Shown: piece after piece, positions 1 to 7,917 of the stretch
How positions within the stretch are numbered: the stretch's first letter is position 1
How the letters are laid out: every line of letters begins with the position of its first letter
Assembly (NCBI RefSeq): GCF_022346605.1
Contig: NZ_JAKRNT010000004.1
Coordinates: 124,001 to 188,000, forward strand
Origin: Sporosarcina sp. ACRSL
Lineage (GTDB): Bacteria; Bacillota; Bacilli; Bacillales_A; Planococcaceae
DNA length: 64,000 nt
Reading direction: 5' to 3'
Translations under genes and position numbers: made by a program
The notes under the pieces: generated by a model
Told to the model about the DNA's origin: nothing
Seen by the model: only the letters and a program-made list of their open reading frames with translations
Databases searched by the model: none

Positions 1-2
1 CT

Positions 3-320
3 GCTCAGAAAGCATTAGTAAAATCAGCTAATGTATCAAAATTACAAGCAGAAGAAGCTAAGTTAGCAGCGGCATCAGCAAACGCTGAAATCGCAGCTGC
101 TAAAACGGCAATTGGTACTACACATGAATTTGCTGCTGGTACTGATTTAACTGCTAATAACTCTGCTACTTTAAAAACGGCTCTAGATACAAAAGCCAAT
201 AATGCTAAAATCAATCTAGTAGTTACAAAAGATACTGATACTAGCTATACAGTAGTTATCTCACATGCTGATGGTGGAACTTCAGAAACTGTAACTGTAA
301 CTGTATCTGCAGCTTCTTAA
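3..320 (+). CDS. 3' end of a surface (S-layer-like) protein gene, partial
   Basis: An open frame enters from the left edge and stops with TAA at 318-320. The visible 105 residues begin with an alanine/lysine-rich, probably helical stretch (about residues 1-40). A Thr/Val-rich beta-type segment follows, ending in TVTVTVSAAS, typical of the extracellular repeats of Gram-positive surface proteins. No catalytic motif is visible and the N-terminus lies outside the window, so SLH domains cannot be confirmed. A strong hairpin with a T-rich tail follows 63 bases after the stop, so this gene appears to be terminated before the group II intron. Family identity is inferred from composition and context only. 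Confidence 0.6.
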   Translation, partial: AQKALVKSANVSKLQAEEAKLAAASANAEIAAAKTAIGTTHEFAAGTDLTANNSATLKTALDTKANNAKINLVVTKDTDTSYTVVISHADGGTSETVTVTVSAAS

Positions 321-382
321 TAAAACTAAACGAAACGTTACTCAATAAACTGAGCTAATCAGTGAAATGAGTGGAAACGAAT

Positions 383-427
383 ACCCCGTGTCTTGCCTTT
401 TGGTAGTACACGGGGTTTCTTTCTAAC
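383..427 (+). terminator. intrinsic terminator after the surface-protein gene
   Basis: The inverted repeat ACCCCGTGT (383-391) and ACACGGGGT (408-416) encloses a 16-base loop that can pair further (GCC/GGT). The run TTCTTTCTTTC follows. It would end transcription of the upstream gene before the intron. Confidence 0.75.
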
Positions 428-447
428 TGCTACCTTCCAATTAGTGG

Positions 448-1168
448 GTGGAACTCCTACTCTTGTAAACAGTCAACTACAAGTGCCTAATCCTCCTGCA
501 TCCAGTGATGTGCTGAATACACAGAAGGGATGAAGTCAGGTGAAGTCGTACCCGGTGGTCCCGGGGCGGGGCTCTTTAAAAGGTTCCTACGGTTAGGCAG
601 ACGAATCCATGTAGGCAGGGTAAGCTAGTGTATAGTGCGAAATAAGCTAGGAGCTCACTTTACATCCCTATAGCTGAAATACTATAGTGGCGATCGAGAG
701 ATTGACTGTTAATCCGGTCGTTCTTACACCTGGATAGTGGAAACCTAAGGGAATCAAAAAGAGGGATGGAAATAGCGGAACGTTTGAAGTCTTACTGGAA
801 GAGGTGTATCAGCACCTAGGAGGCTAGTAAGATGGCAGCGGGTTCATAGTAGTGTTGATGGTTAGCCGTTCGGACTTGTATGGTAACATGCGAGAAGGAG
901 AAAACTAACCGGAGCGAAGGAACCCAGTCAGTGGTAGTTAATTTACTGAATTGCTTATTTCCCCAAAATTAAGCATTCAAATTGGATAGGACCAGTCATG
1001 ATTAATGATTGGTCCCTATCTTTGGATATTATATAGGTATAATGAAGTAAGACTACATGCTTATAATGAATAAATAACTACTGCTGATAGCACGCCGTAT
1101 GCGGTGAAAGCCGCCTGTACGGTGTAGGCTCGAATCGAAAACCACAACAAGTGGTATAAGACGAGAAT
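448..1168 (+). mobile_element. ORF-less group II intron
   Basis: The region carries group II ribozyme features. There is a domain I-like conserved stretch (540-874) that recurs at 3918-4253, a canonical domain V (1091-1125), and a domain VI-like stem ending near 1166. No reverse transcriptase/maturase is encoded: domain IV is only about 150 bases (roughly 930-1080), AT-rich, with the hairpin GGACCAGTCAT/ATGATTGGTCC at 988-1014. The 5' end is placed at GTGGG (448), the best match to the GTGYG boundary. The 3' end is placed at AAT (1168), because the next codons (AGC GAA GTT) open the downstream reading frame. Both boundaries are uncertain by tens of bases (5') and a few bases (3'). It would need a maturase supplied in trans. 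Confidence 0.75.
1091..1166 (+). ncRNA. group II intron domains V and VI
   Basis: Bases 1091-1125 fold into the hallmark domain V hairpin: a lower stem CGCCGTA/TACGG, an internal bulge, and GCGG-TGAAA-GCCGC at the tip. This is close to the bacterial consensus GCCGTATGCG-TGAAA. It is followed by a stem CTCG (1129-1132) with CGAG (1162-1165) and an inner ACCAC/GTGGT hairpin. An unpaired ATAAGA on the 3' side could hold the branch-point adenosine of domain VI. Confidence 0.8.
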
Positions 1169-2386
1169 AGCGAAGTTACAGTTAATAATGTATCTGATTT
1201 ACAAAATGCTTTAGCGAATCCAACTGTGAGTGAAGTAACTCTTGATGGTGGTTCTTTAACAGTATCATCTTTAACTAATATTGATTTAAACAATAAAACA
1301 GTTATTGGTGATTTAGAATTCACAACGACTGATCCAGGAACTATTACATTGGCTGCAGGAACGCTGAAGGGTAACCTAGTAGTTAATACGCCTAATGTAC
1401 ATTTTATAAACAATGCAACAGTTACTGGTACAACTACAATCAATGGTGTAACAAGCACTTCATTTGTAAATAATGGTTCACTAAAAGCTGTCGAAATTAA
1501 AGATGATGACGGTGCTCGTTTCGTGAATAATGGAACAGTAACTGCTCTAAAAGTTAATACTCCTGCAAAGGTAGTATTCGAAAAAGCTGTGGATAAATCA
1601 TTACCAACAATTGAAGTTGATTCTAGCCTTACAACTGCTGAAATCGTAGCACCAGCTGGCACGAAGATTGAAGCATATTCAAACACGACTGTTAATGCGA
1701 AAACACCAACGGGCGATGAACTTTCGGTAGTGGATTCTGAAGGAGATGTTAAGGAAGCGGCTGCTAAGTTCACATCAACTACTGTAAAAGTAGAAGATCA
1801 AAAATTGGTATTGCCAACAATTGATGAAGGTTTCACACTTGCAATGGTATCAAGTAATACAAATGTGATTGCTAATGATGCTAAAAATGGAGCAGCTGTA
1901 AATTTCGCTTCAGAAAATGGCGAGCCAGCAACAGTTAACCTAACATTTACAGTTTCTAAAGATGGTAAAGAAGCAAAAACAACTGTCGATGTCAATGTTG
2001 AATCATTCTTAGGATTAACTGGAGAACAAGTAACATCTCTTAATGTTGCTAATGTAACAGAAGCAGAAGCGAAATTTTTAGTTAAAGGCTTAGAATTTGA
2101 TTATAATGGTAAAATGATTGAAAAGCCTAGTACTCTAGCAGAAGTAAAAGATTACATTGATGAAACATATGATGTGAACTTTAACACTGATGCAATCAAA
2201 GTAACTAATGGTAAAATTGAAATTACTGGTCAAGTTTTAAGCACAGATGATTGGAAAAAGGTTAAAGCTAATGGTAAATTCAATATTCCTTACCGTATCA
2301 CTTTAGTGAAAGATACTACTAACATTGGTGTTGCTAAAGTTGCTATGTACCAAGATGGTAAAGCTACTTTAGAAGAAATAAAATAA
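1169..2386 (+). CDS. surface-protein 3' exon or 5'-truncated gene directly downstream of the intron
   Basis: The frame is open from just inside intron domain VI (stop TAA at 1157-1159) to TAA at 2384-2386, about 405 residues. The first possible internal start is GTG 1226, which has no ribosome binding site, so the reading frame seems to lack its own 5' end. Residues 1-130 repeat Asn/Val/Gly-rich units (NNATVTGTTTING, NNGSLKAVEI) typical of right-handed beta-helix segments of surface proteins. A beta-sandwich-like part follows, and the C-terminus ends in KATLEEIK. The arrangement fits a 3' exon joined by intron splicing, or a relic whose 5' part was lost through recombination between intron copies. 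A proper terminator follows at 2438. Confidence 0.6.
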   Translation, partial: SEVTVNNVSDLQNALANPTVSEVTLDGGSLTVSSLTNIDLNNKTVIGDLEFTTTDPGTITLAAGTLKGNLVVNTPNVHFINNATVTGTTTINGVTSTSFVNNGSLKAVEIKDDDGARFVNNGTVTALKVNTPAKVVFEKAVDKSLPTIEVDSSLTTAEIVAPAGTKIEAYSNTTVNAKTPTGDELSVVDSEGDVKEAAAKFTSTTVKVEDQKLVLPTIDEGFTLAMVSSNTNVIANDAKNGAAVNFASENGEPATVNLTFTVSKDGKEAKTTVDVNVESFLGLTGEQVTSLNVANVTEAEAKFLVKGLEFDYNGKMIEKPSTLAEVKDYIDETYDVNFNTDAIKVTNGKIEITGQVLSTDDWKKVKANGKFNIPYRITLVKDTTNIGVAKVAMYQDGKATLEEIK

Positions 2387-2437
2387 GTTTTAGTTGCTAG
2401 GCACCGATAAAATTCAGAATACTTCTAAGCTGAAGGT

Positions 2438-2471
2438 TCCGCGGAGAGAAATCTCTGCGGAGCTTTTTTTG
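2438..2471 (+). terminator. intrinsic terminator of the surface-protein exon
   Basis: The hairpin TCCGCGGAGA (2438-2447) and TCTCTGCGGA (2452-2461) has a short tetraloop and is followed by GCTTTTTTTG. It lies 52 bases after the stop codon. Confidence 0.85.
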
Positions 2472-2542
2472 TTTCCTAGAAAAATTCCTGTTTTATGAAG
2501 GATATCTCCCTGTTTGCAGCTGTTAATAGTATTGTCCCTTTC

Positions 2543-2600
2543 AAAAAGTCTATCCGTAGAAAACTTATGCTAATTCTACAGGATAGACTTTTCTTTTTTT
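2543..2600. terminator. strong bidirectional hairpin terminator in the 2387-2722 gap
   Basis: AAAAAGTCTATCC (2543-2555) pairs with GGATAGACTTTT (2581-2592), with extra TAGAA/TTCTA pairing inside. It is flanked by a T-run (2591-2600) on one side and an A-run on the other, so it can work both ways, including for the transposase gene arriving from the right. The rest of the gap 2387-2722 shows no gene. Confidence 0.75.
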
Positions 2601-2722
2601 GTCCGGATCTCGTGGATTTGAATGAATCTTTGTAAATTCATAGGAGTGGAATAGGGGAGTATAAGAAAGAAGGCATGACAAAGAAACCCTTTTCGAGGGT
2701 GAAAAAGGTCATATTAGTAAAA

Positions 2723-3820
2723 TTAAGCTACTTTCTTGTAAGCATGATAGAGACCATTCAATACTGGTCTGGTTTCTAATCTCGTACTCTCCGCTGGAGT
2801 AGGAAGGTATACAGGCGAAGGAATTGGTGTCTTGCCGTCTATTCCTTGATGCGTTCGATCGGTATTGTAATAGTTTCTAATATATTCTCTTAGAAGAGTA
2901 TGTAGATGTTGCTCATTCAGTGGAATAACTTGTTCTAACAACTCCCTCTTGATTGTACCGATGACTCTTTCAGCATAGGGATTTTGCCAAGGTGATCGGT
3001 ATGCTGTTTTCTTTGAAATAATGCTCGATGATTGTAAAAATGATTGAAACGCCTTGGAACAAAAGATTGGGTCGTTGTCATGAATTAAATATTTTGGAAC
3101 CTTACCGTATGGTGTTGCATTTCTGAATTGCTGGATTGTCCATTCGGCCGTCGGATTAGTTGTTACGCCGAAATGAATGATTTTTCGAGATTTATGATGG
3201 ATAATGACCAAAACATATAGCACATCAAAGGTGAGTGTAGGAATCGTAAAGAAGTCGGTTGCCCACATTTCAAGATGATGGTTTTGCAGGAATGTCTTCC
3301 AAGACTGAATCTGTTTTTTGGAAGGTGGTCTTCGTGTGCTGGGAAGATACTTAGAGATTGTATTTGGCGCAGGAGGATTTTCGATTCCGAGAATCCGAAG
3401 CTTTTCATGAATTTTCTCGGGCGATAACAGTGGGTTTTCTTTATGTACTCGTTTAATCAGATTGATTGTGTCTTGAGAAATAGCTGGTCGCCCTAATTTC
3501 TTCGATTTTTGTTTCCAATAGAATTTGAAAGCAGTTCGATGCCATCTAATCACGGTGTCCGGCTTCACAATCAGTAAGACATCTTTCCAGTTCTCCAAAT
3601 GCTTGCTAAGGAATACCCAGAGCTGTCGAAAAGCCGGTGTTGGACGTGGCTGCGGTATGTTTTCTTTTTCAAATCGCTGGGCATATAGTGCGAGTTGACT
3701 TCTTAGGGCGATGTTTTCCATTTTAATAGCGTGCGATGATTTTAAATAGAGTTTCAGAAATTGAGTGAAGTAGCTTAGCCACTCTTTAAAGCATTCATAC
3801 AGCGAATGAATAAAAAACAA
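2723..3820 (-). CDS. DDE integrase-core transposase
   Basis: The 365-residue protein has an N-terminal helix-turn-helix half (about 60-180, including IRWHRTAF and KKLGRP) and an rve/integrase catalytic core (about 185-330). The DDE residues are visible in WATDFF, HDNDPIF and YAERVIGT. The C-terminus has the usual NYYNTDRTHQGI motif. The start is TTG 3820, chosen because AGGAGGGA lies 7 bases before it. Length and motifs fit a complete, possibly active transposase of the IS3/IS481-like integrase-core group; the exact IS family is not assigned. I could not identify convincing terminal inverted repeats. It lies between the surface-protein exon and a truncated group II intron, and may have caused the 5' truncation of that copy. 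Confidence 0.85.
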   Translation of the reverse strand: MFFIHSLYECFKEWLSYFTQFLKLYLKSSHAIKMENIALRSQLALYAQRFEKENIPQPRPTPAFRQLWVFLSKHLENWKDVLLIVKPDTVIRWHRTAFKFYWKQKSKKLGRPAISQDTINLIKRVHKENPLLSPEKIHEKLRILGIENPPAPNTISKYLPSTRRPPSKKQIQSWKTFLQNHHLEMWATDFFTIPTLTFDVLYVLVIIHHKSRKIIHFGVTTNPTAEWTIQQFRNATPYGKVPKYLIHDNDPIFCSKAFQSFLQSSSIISKKTAYRSPWQNPYAERVIGTIKRELLEQVIPLNEQHLHTLLREYIRNYYNTDRTHQGIDGKTPIPSPVYLPTPAESTRLETRPVLNGLYHAYKKVA

Positions 3821-3917
3821 TTTGAATCCCTCCTAGTTGCATGAACCCATATAAACGGCTATTGAAGTTCTACTAGTGTATTTGACAAGTTGTAGGAAAT
3901 ACATAGTTTGGCAGTTA

Positions 3918-4253
3918 GTGAAGTCGTACTCGGTGGTGCCGGGACGGGGCTCTTTAAAAGGTTCCTATGGTTGGGCAGACGAATCCATGTAGGCAGGGTA
4001 AGTCCGTGTATAGTGCGAAATAAGCTAGGAGCTTACTTTACATCCTTATAGTTGAAATGCTATAGTGGCGATCGAGGAATTGACTGTTAATCCGGTCGTT
4101 CTTACCCCCTGGATAGTGGAAACCTAAGGGAATCAAAAAAAGGGATGGAAACAGCGGAACGTTTGAAGTCTTACTGGAAGAGGTGTTTCAGCACCTACGA
4201 GACTAGTAAAATGGCAGCGGGCTCATAGTAGTGTCGATGGCTGGCCGTTCGGA
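3918..4253 (+). mobile_element. truncated second copy of the group II intron
   Basis: These 336 bases align nearly end to end with 540-874 (same orientation, scattered substitutions). They carry the same conserved blocks, such as GTGAAGTCGTAC at the start and GGCCGTTCGGA at the end. Similarity stops abruptly at 4253: the rest of the ribozyme, including domains V and VI, is absent, so it cannot splice on its own. The left end lies about 100 bases from the transposase gene. Confidence 0.8.
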
Positions 4254-4390
4254 GCGCTCAGGTGTCCAAGAATGGATTGCATGTCGTTCCTTTTTAAAGA
4301 TTTTCTCCAAATAAATCATGGTCGTTTCCATCAGTTGATCCCCAAGGCTTCGCGTTTTGAAGTGATCGCAAATGCATGGCGGAAGACGTG
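4254..4390 (-). pseudogene. decayed tyrosine recombinase, C-terminal tail (copy 1)
   Basis: Read on the minus strand this encodes HVFRHAFA followed by ALGDQLMETTMIYLEKIF and KERHAIHSW. These are the Box II H-x-x-R-H and the tyrosine-containing end of phage-integrase/Xer-type recombinases. There is no start and the reading frame slips between the two blocks. It begins exactly where the intron fragment ends. The tail resembles that at 4717-4850, so two related recombinases or a duplicated one once stood here. Confidence 0.6.
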
Positions 4391-4716
4391 ATTAACAATC
4401 CTTTAATTACTATTTGGGGTTTTTAAATGCATAAAAGCTATCCATCCCTCGCCAAAGAGAAAAAAATAGCCTTAGCTGAAGAAGAGTTGACGGCAAATTA
4501 AAAGATGCAGATAAGGTAATCCTCACTGCATCTAAAGAGTCCGGCGATTACATTCGCTTGAGGATGGCACTCCTCTGGCAAGCATTGTAATGCCTGATGG
4601 TGATAGCAACCTGTCACGCGTATTGAACGGTGCACGGGTTTGCATCAGTCGACCTTCGAATCGACATACCAAGTATATCACAAAGGCGGCACAGGAACAC
4701 AGCCAAAGAGTTTTTA
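4391..4716 (+). other. degraded DNA between the two recombinase tails
   Basis: No intact gene is visible. The plus strand holds a 24-codon frame from ATG 4427. From about 4488 to 4700 there is a frame-shifted stretch that reads like former coding sequence (KDADKVILTASKESGDYIRL, then after a shift DGTPLASIVMPDGDSNLS). I do not recognise the family. Short open frames here are best seen as relics. Confidence 0.35.
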
Positions 4717-4854
4717 TTAAATATATTCACCGGAATATTCTGGTTTCCACGAATGTATCGCATGCCGTTCTTTCTCCAACAGCCTCTCAAGATAGATCAT
4801 CCTCGTTTCGAGTCGTTCATGACCGAGACTTCTCATAATATCGTGCTTAACGCT
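4717..4854 (-). pseudogene. decayed tyrosine recombinase, C-terminal tail (copy 2)
   Basis: The minus strand reads KHDIMRSLGHERLETRMIYL, then LLEKERHAIHSW, and ends SGEYI with a stop at 4717-4719. The LGH...ET.MIYLE pattern is the catalytic tyrosine box of tyrosine recombinases. It shares MIYLE and KERHAIHSW with the remnant at 4254-4390. No upstream part of the gene survives. The plus-strand open frames overlapping it are shadows. Confidence 0.6.
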
Positions 4855-4875
4855 ACTTTTATTTTTTTGAGAACA

Positions 4876-4915
4876 CGCCCGGATCTTTGGTATCATTTGG
4901 GTTCCGGGCGTTTTT
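4876..4915 (+). terminator. intrinsic terminator
   Basis: CGCCCGGA (4876-4883) pairs with TCCGGGCG (4903-4910) and is followed by TTTTT. It stands downstream of the relic region. Confidence 0.75.
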
Positions 4916-5145
4916 GATAAGTCTTCACCTAGAGTTTATTTCTATTTGTACTATTTCAATACTATTTTCGTGTAATATTTATAGCATGCATAGTTAAATA
5001 GGAAATTAGACATTTTCATGCCCTTGATAGGAAACTACTAAATTGGCAAGAATCTTCGTAATCCTCTATTTTTCTACACTTATCACTACACTCTTCTATG
5101 AATAAATGCTAAACTGCTAGTATCATAAAAGGGGCGGTGGTATGT

Positions 5146-5913
5146 ATGAAGAAAAAGTGGAAGATTACAATAGCGATTGTATTGGCGCTCGTTTTGGGAG
5201 CAGGGGCTTATCTGGCGTACATATTAAAGTTCAAGGAATATGATGTTGCGGATGATGAGGTTGAGGGAATTATCGCGAATCCGTATGAGGTGGAGCTTCC
5301 GGATGGGTCAAAGTTGGTCATTGGTAAAGATGGAACGGTTTCCGGCTTGGGAGAAACAGTTGTAGAAGAAGTCGAAGCTAGCGAAGAAGTAGTCGAAGCG
5401 AGTGAAGAAGCTGAGGAGGAGCCAGGGAAATCGAAACAAACTACTTCCACCGGTAATAAAACTGCTAATAAAACTGCAGGTGTAACTCCACCAAAGAACG
5501 AATTAAAAGGAACTACTGCAAAAAAGAAGCAGTCAGCGAGCACAACGGAAACGAAGAAAAAACTAACCGTGGCGGAAGTGAAGGGGAAGTATGAGCCTGT
5601 CTTCAAGCAGCTTGAAGGACAAGCCGATGATAAGATTAATTCGTTGATTGGCCGGGCGAAAAAGGAGTACATCGACAAGAAGGCGAATGGCGAGAGCATC
5701 AGCTATGGCTATTTCTATAATAAATACATGGGTGCTGCCAACAACTTGGAGGCAAATACCGATGCCGCATTTTATGGTGTTGTGAAAGCACTGGAAGCCG
5801 AATTGGCAGCAAACGGCTATAATAAATCACACGCTCAAAGCTTTATTGATGAATATGAATCGCTGAAAAAGGTTCGGCGCGATGGTATCTTGAAGAAAGC
5901 CATTGGAAGCTAA
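5146..5913 (+). CDS. membrane-anchored protein of unknown function
   Basis: The protein of about 255 residues has a Lys-rich N-terminus followed by one membrane segment (about residues 6-27). A highly acidic EEVEASEE region (about 75-100), a Lys/Thr-rich linker (about 100-145) and a helical C-terminal domain (about 150-255) follow. This suggests an extracytoplasmic protein tethered by its N-terminus. ATG 5146 is preferred over GTG 5137 because the GGGGCGG site ends about 8 bases upstream. It is monocistronic, between a terminator on the left and a shared hairpin on the right. I do not recognise the family. Confidence 0.75.
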   Translation: MKKKWKITIAIVLALVLGAGAYLAYILKFKEYDVADDEVEGIIANPYEVELPDGSKLVIGKDGTVSGLGETVVEEVEASEEVVEASEEAEEEPGKSKQTTSTGNKTANKTAGVTPPKNELKGTTAKKKQSASTTETKKKLTVAEVKGKYEPVFKQLEGQADDKINSLIGRAKKEYIDKKANGESISYGYFYNKYMGAANNLEANTDAAFYGVVKALEAELAANGYNKSHAQSFIDEYESLKKVRRDGILKKAIGS

Positions 5914-5923
5914 TAAAACAAAC

Positions 5924-5957
5924 AAAAACCGCTTAAGTCCTCATACGCGGTTTTTTG
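5924..5957 (+). terminator. terminator overlapping the end of the VanZ-like gene
   Basis: AAAACCGC and GCGGTTTTTT form a hairpin with a T-run, just after the stop codon of the plus-strand gene. The same bases encode the last residues of the convergent minus-strand gene. Confidence 0.7.
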
Positions 5958-6424
5958 TTTTGTCTACGTCTGTCTAGGGCAATCTTTATTAATCGGAACA
6001 CGAGTAAAAATGTGAAAGCCCCCCACATGTCTAAAAACACATCTTCCCTAGTAGCAGTCCGTCCTCCAGTGAGCGACTGATGATATTCATCCCCGATCGC
6101 TAAAAGCAGCGTGATGAGAAGCGCGACAATGGTTCGATAGTGGATTTTCGGTAGAATGCTATATACAGCAATCGCCAGCAGTCCGAAAATGAAAAAATGG
6201 GCTGCCTTCCGGATCAGAAACTCGATGAAAGCATAGTATCCTCGTTCCTCAACTGAAATGATCTTCCCCCAATAAGGGATTTGCAGTTTTGCCAGCTGGT
6301 TCTCCAATGGTTTGCCCGGGAACCATTCCTCCAAAGTCGGAATGATCGACTGCTGCTCATACGTTTGGCCTGATGAAAAAAATAGTACACCGACGATGAC
6401 TAGTAATAATAATATTTTTCTCAT
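5933..6424 (-). CDS. VanZ-like family membrane protein
   Basis: The 163-residue protein has a hydrophobic N-terminal segment (about 3-20) and three more membrane segments (about 70-90, 96-112, 130-148). VanZ-like family signatures are visible: RKAAHFFIFGLLA, then GDEYHQ, then GRTATREDVFLDMWG. VanZ relatives give low-level teicoplanin resistance in one well-known case, but most chromosomal homologues have no proven role. The gene is convergent with the preceding membrane-anchored gene and seems to be transcribed alone. The function as a VanZ-fold protein is well supported; any link to resistance is not. Confidence 0.85.
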   Translation of the reverse strand: MRKILLLLVIVGVLFFSSGQTYEQQSIIPTLEEWFPGKPLENQLAKLQIPYWGKIISVEERGYYAFIEFLIRKAAHFFIFGLLAIAVYSILPKIHYRTIVALLITLLLAIGDEYHQSLTGGRTATREDVFLDMWGAFTFLLVFRLIKIALDRRRQNKKPRMRT

Positions 6425-6494
6425 AAAGTGACCGTACCATGTTTGGACAATTATTGTCCAGAATGTTGAAGTAGGTCTTTCATTCTGCCTTCTT

Positions 6495-6533
6495 AAGAAA
6501 AATAAAACCCCCGTAACTGTATGCCACGGAGGT
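6495..6533 (-). terminator. intrinsic terminator of the SLH gene
   Basis: On the minus strand CCTCCGT and ACGGGGG (6508-6532) form a 7-pair stem, with one G-T pair, followed by TTTTATTTTT. Confidence 0.75.
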
Positions 6534-6546
6534 TAGTACTTATTTA

Positions 6547-7614
6547 TTATTCACCTATAAACACATGTAAATTCACATTAAAATCATCCCAGAACTCAAC
6601 GTCTCCAGTATGACCTAAGAGCCTGACTTTAATATCGTCCGCAACCAAGTCGCCGTTCGCTGTGTTGCTCGGAGTTTTGAGCAGGTCAACCATGGCGTCT
6701 TGGATTTGCTGTTTTGCAGCTGTACGGTTTTCGATGACATTGACTGGCTCGCCGTCACCGATGCGAATATCCGTTAGACCAAGGGCAGGGAGTTTGTCCG
6801 AGAAAAAGCCGAGGCCTTGGACAGCTTTAATGCCTTCGTCAAGATCATAGGCGGTCAACGTCAATGTGTTGGAAGTCGGGTCAAATGACGCTTCTGCGAT
6901 TTTTTCGCCGTCTTTTTCGATAACACTGTTTTCATTGACGATAGCACGTATTTGCGCTTTTGTCTCTTCAACGGCTTTCGTAACTTTTTGGAAGTTTTCA
7001 GACCGCACGACGAATGACGCCATATGAGCACGTGTGACGTTCGCATTTGGTTCGAACGTTGTCGGTGTTTTGCCTTTCGTCACTTTGTTTTCAACGAGTG
7101 TGCGGACATGATTGACATACCATGCAGAATTGCTGACGTCCGTGAACGGGTTATCCGCTGCCGCTTTTGGAAGTTTATAGCTTAAGTCGAGTATCTTAGC
7201 TGTCTGTGCGCGTGTCATCGGTGCGTTCGGACGGAAGGTGCCATCTTCGAAACCTGTGATGTAGCCGGCATTCGCAAGCGCAGCGACATAACCGTAATAC
7301 CATTGGTTTTCATTAATGTCTTTGAACCCTGGATCTTTTACATTTGTCGTATTAAGTCCGAGGGACATCGCAATAATTTTTGAAGCGTGTGCTCGGGTCA
7401 ATTTTGCGTCCGGGCGGAACGTTCCATCTTCATACCCTGTGATGATGCCTCTTTCTGCCAAACTCATAATCGAATCATGGTGATCCAAGTCTGTAGGTAC
7501 ATCTCTGAATGAAGTGGCCGCATCAGCCGAAGTAGGGGCGGCCACTACAACTGCTCCAGCTGCCAATGATAAGGATAATGCCGATAGGAAAGACTTTCTT
7601 GCTGAATTTTTCAT
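6547..7614 (-). CDS. SLH-domain surface protein, 355 residues
   Basis: It has a Sec signal peptide (about 1-32, cleavage near ADAAT) and three SLH domains (about 33-77, 94-138, 155-200). These show the repeated FRDVP...ITGYEDGTFRPDAKLTRA pattern, with the TRA motifs that bind pyruvylated secondary cell wall polymer. The C-terminal 150 residues are an alpha/beta-looking region with no recognised domain. Length is short for a main S-layer protein, so it is probably an accessory wall protein. GGAGGG precedes the ATG. The gene diverges from the exopolysaccharide locus, with which it shares the 7615-7917 spacer. Confidence 0.9.
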   Translation of the reverse strand: MKNSARKSFLSALSLSLAAGAVVVAAPTSADAATSFRDVPTDLDHHDSIMSLAERGIITGYEDGTFRPDAKLTRAHASKIIAMSLGLNTTNVKDPGFKDINENQWYYGYVAALANAGYITGFEDGTFRPNAPMTRAQTAKILDLSYKLPKAAADNPFTDVSNSAWYVNHVRTLVENKVTKGKTPTTFEPNANVTRAHMASFVVRSENFQKVTKAVEETKAQIRAIVNENSVIEKDGEKIAEASFDPTSNTLTLTAYDLDEGIKAVQGLGFFSDKLPALGLTDIRIGDGEPVNVIENRTAAKQQIQDAMVDLLKTPSNTANGDLVADDIKVRLLGHTGDVEFWDDFNVNLHVFIGE

Positions 7615-7865
7615 TTGATTCCCTCCAATTTTGTTGACGAAATTTTTGGTAAAATGAATATTCCCAACAACTATAGCATAGAAGGTTAATAGATTGGTAA
7701 CGAAAACTATCGAATTTTGTATTATTTTAATTATCGTTTTTTTGACCTACTACTTTTATCAGGCATAATGATTTTATTATATGAGCCATATTTCCTCTTC
7801 GATAAGTCTAACGATTCAAATATATCATTCTAGTCTCAAATTAAGAGAATTCAATTTGTACCCTA

Positions 7866-7874
7866 TGCTATAAT
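7866..7874 (+). promoter_or_regulatory. extended -10 promoter of the exopolysaccharide locus
   Basis: TGCTATAAT matches the extended -10 consensus (TGnTATAAT) and lies 43 bases before the first gene. No convincing -35 box is present at the usual distance. The 303-base spacer 7615-7917 contains no gene. Confidence 0.55.
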
Positions 7875-7917
7875 GAGACACGCTTAGACAGATAGCGACA
7901 AAGGGGATACAAACTTT

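Noticed and set aside
1078-1773. 231-codon minus-strand frame
   Set aside because: Shadow of the surface-protein exon and intron end; no ribosome site, composition mirrors the Thr/Val-rich plus-strand gene.
4590-4917. Two overlapping plus-strand frames of 82 and 95 codons
   Set aside because: They cross the minus-strand recombinase relic and a terminator hairpin; no ribosome site.
5933-6424. Antibiotic-resistance call for the VanZ-like gene
   Set aside because: The domain is widespread in Bacillota without a resistance role and no van genes are nearby.
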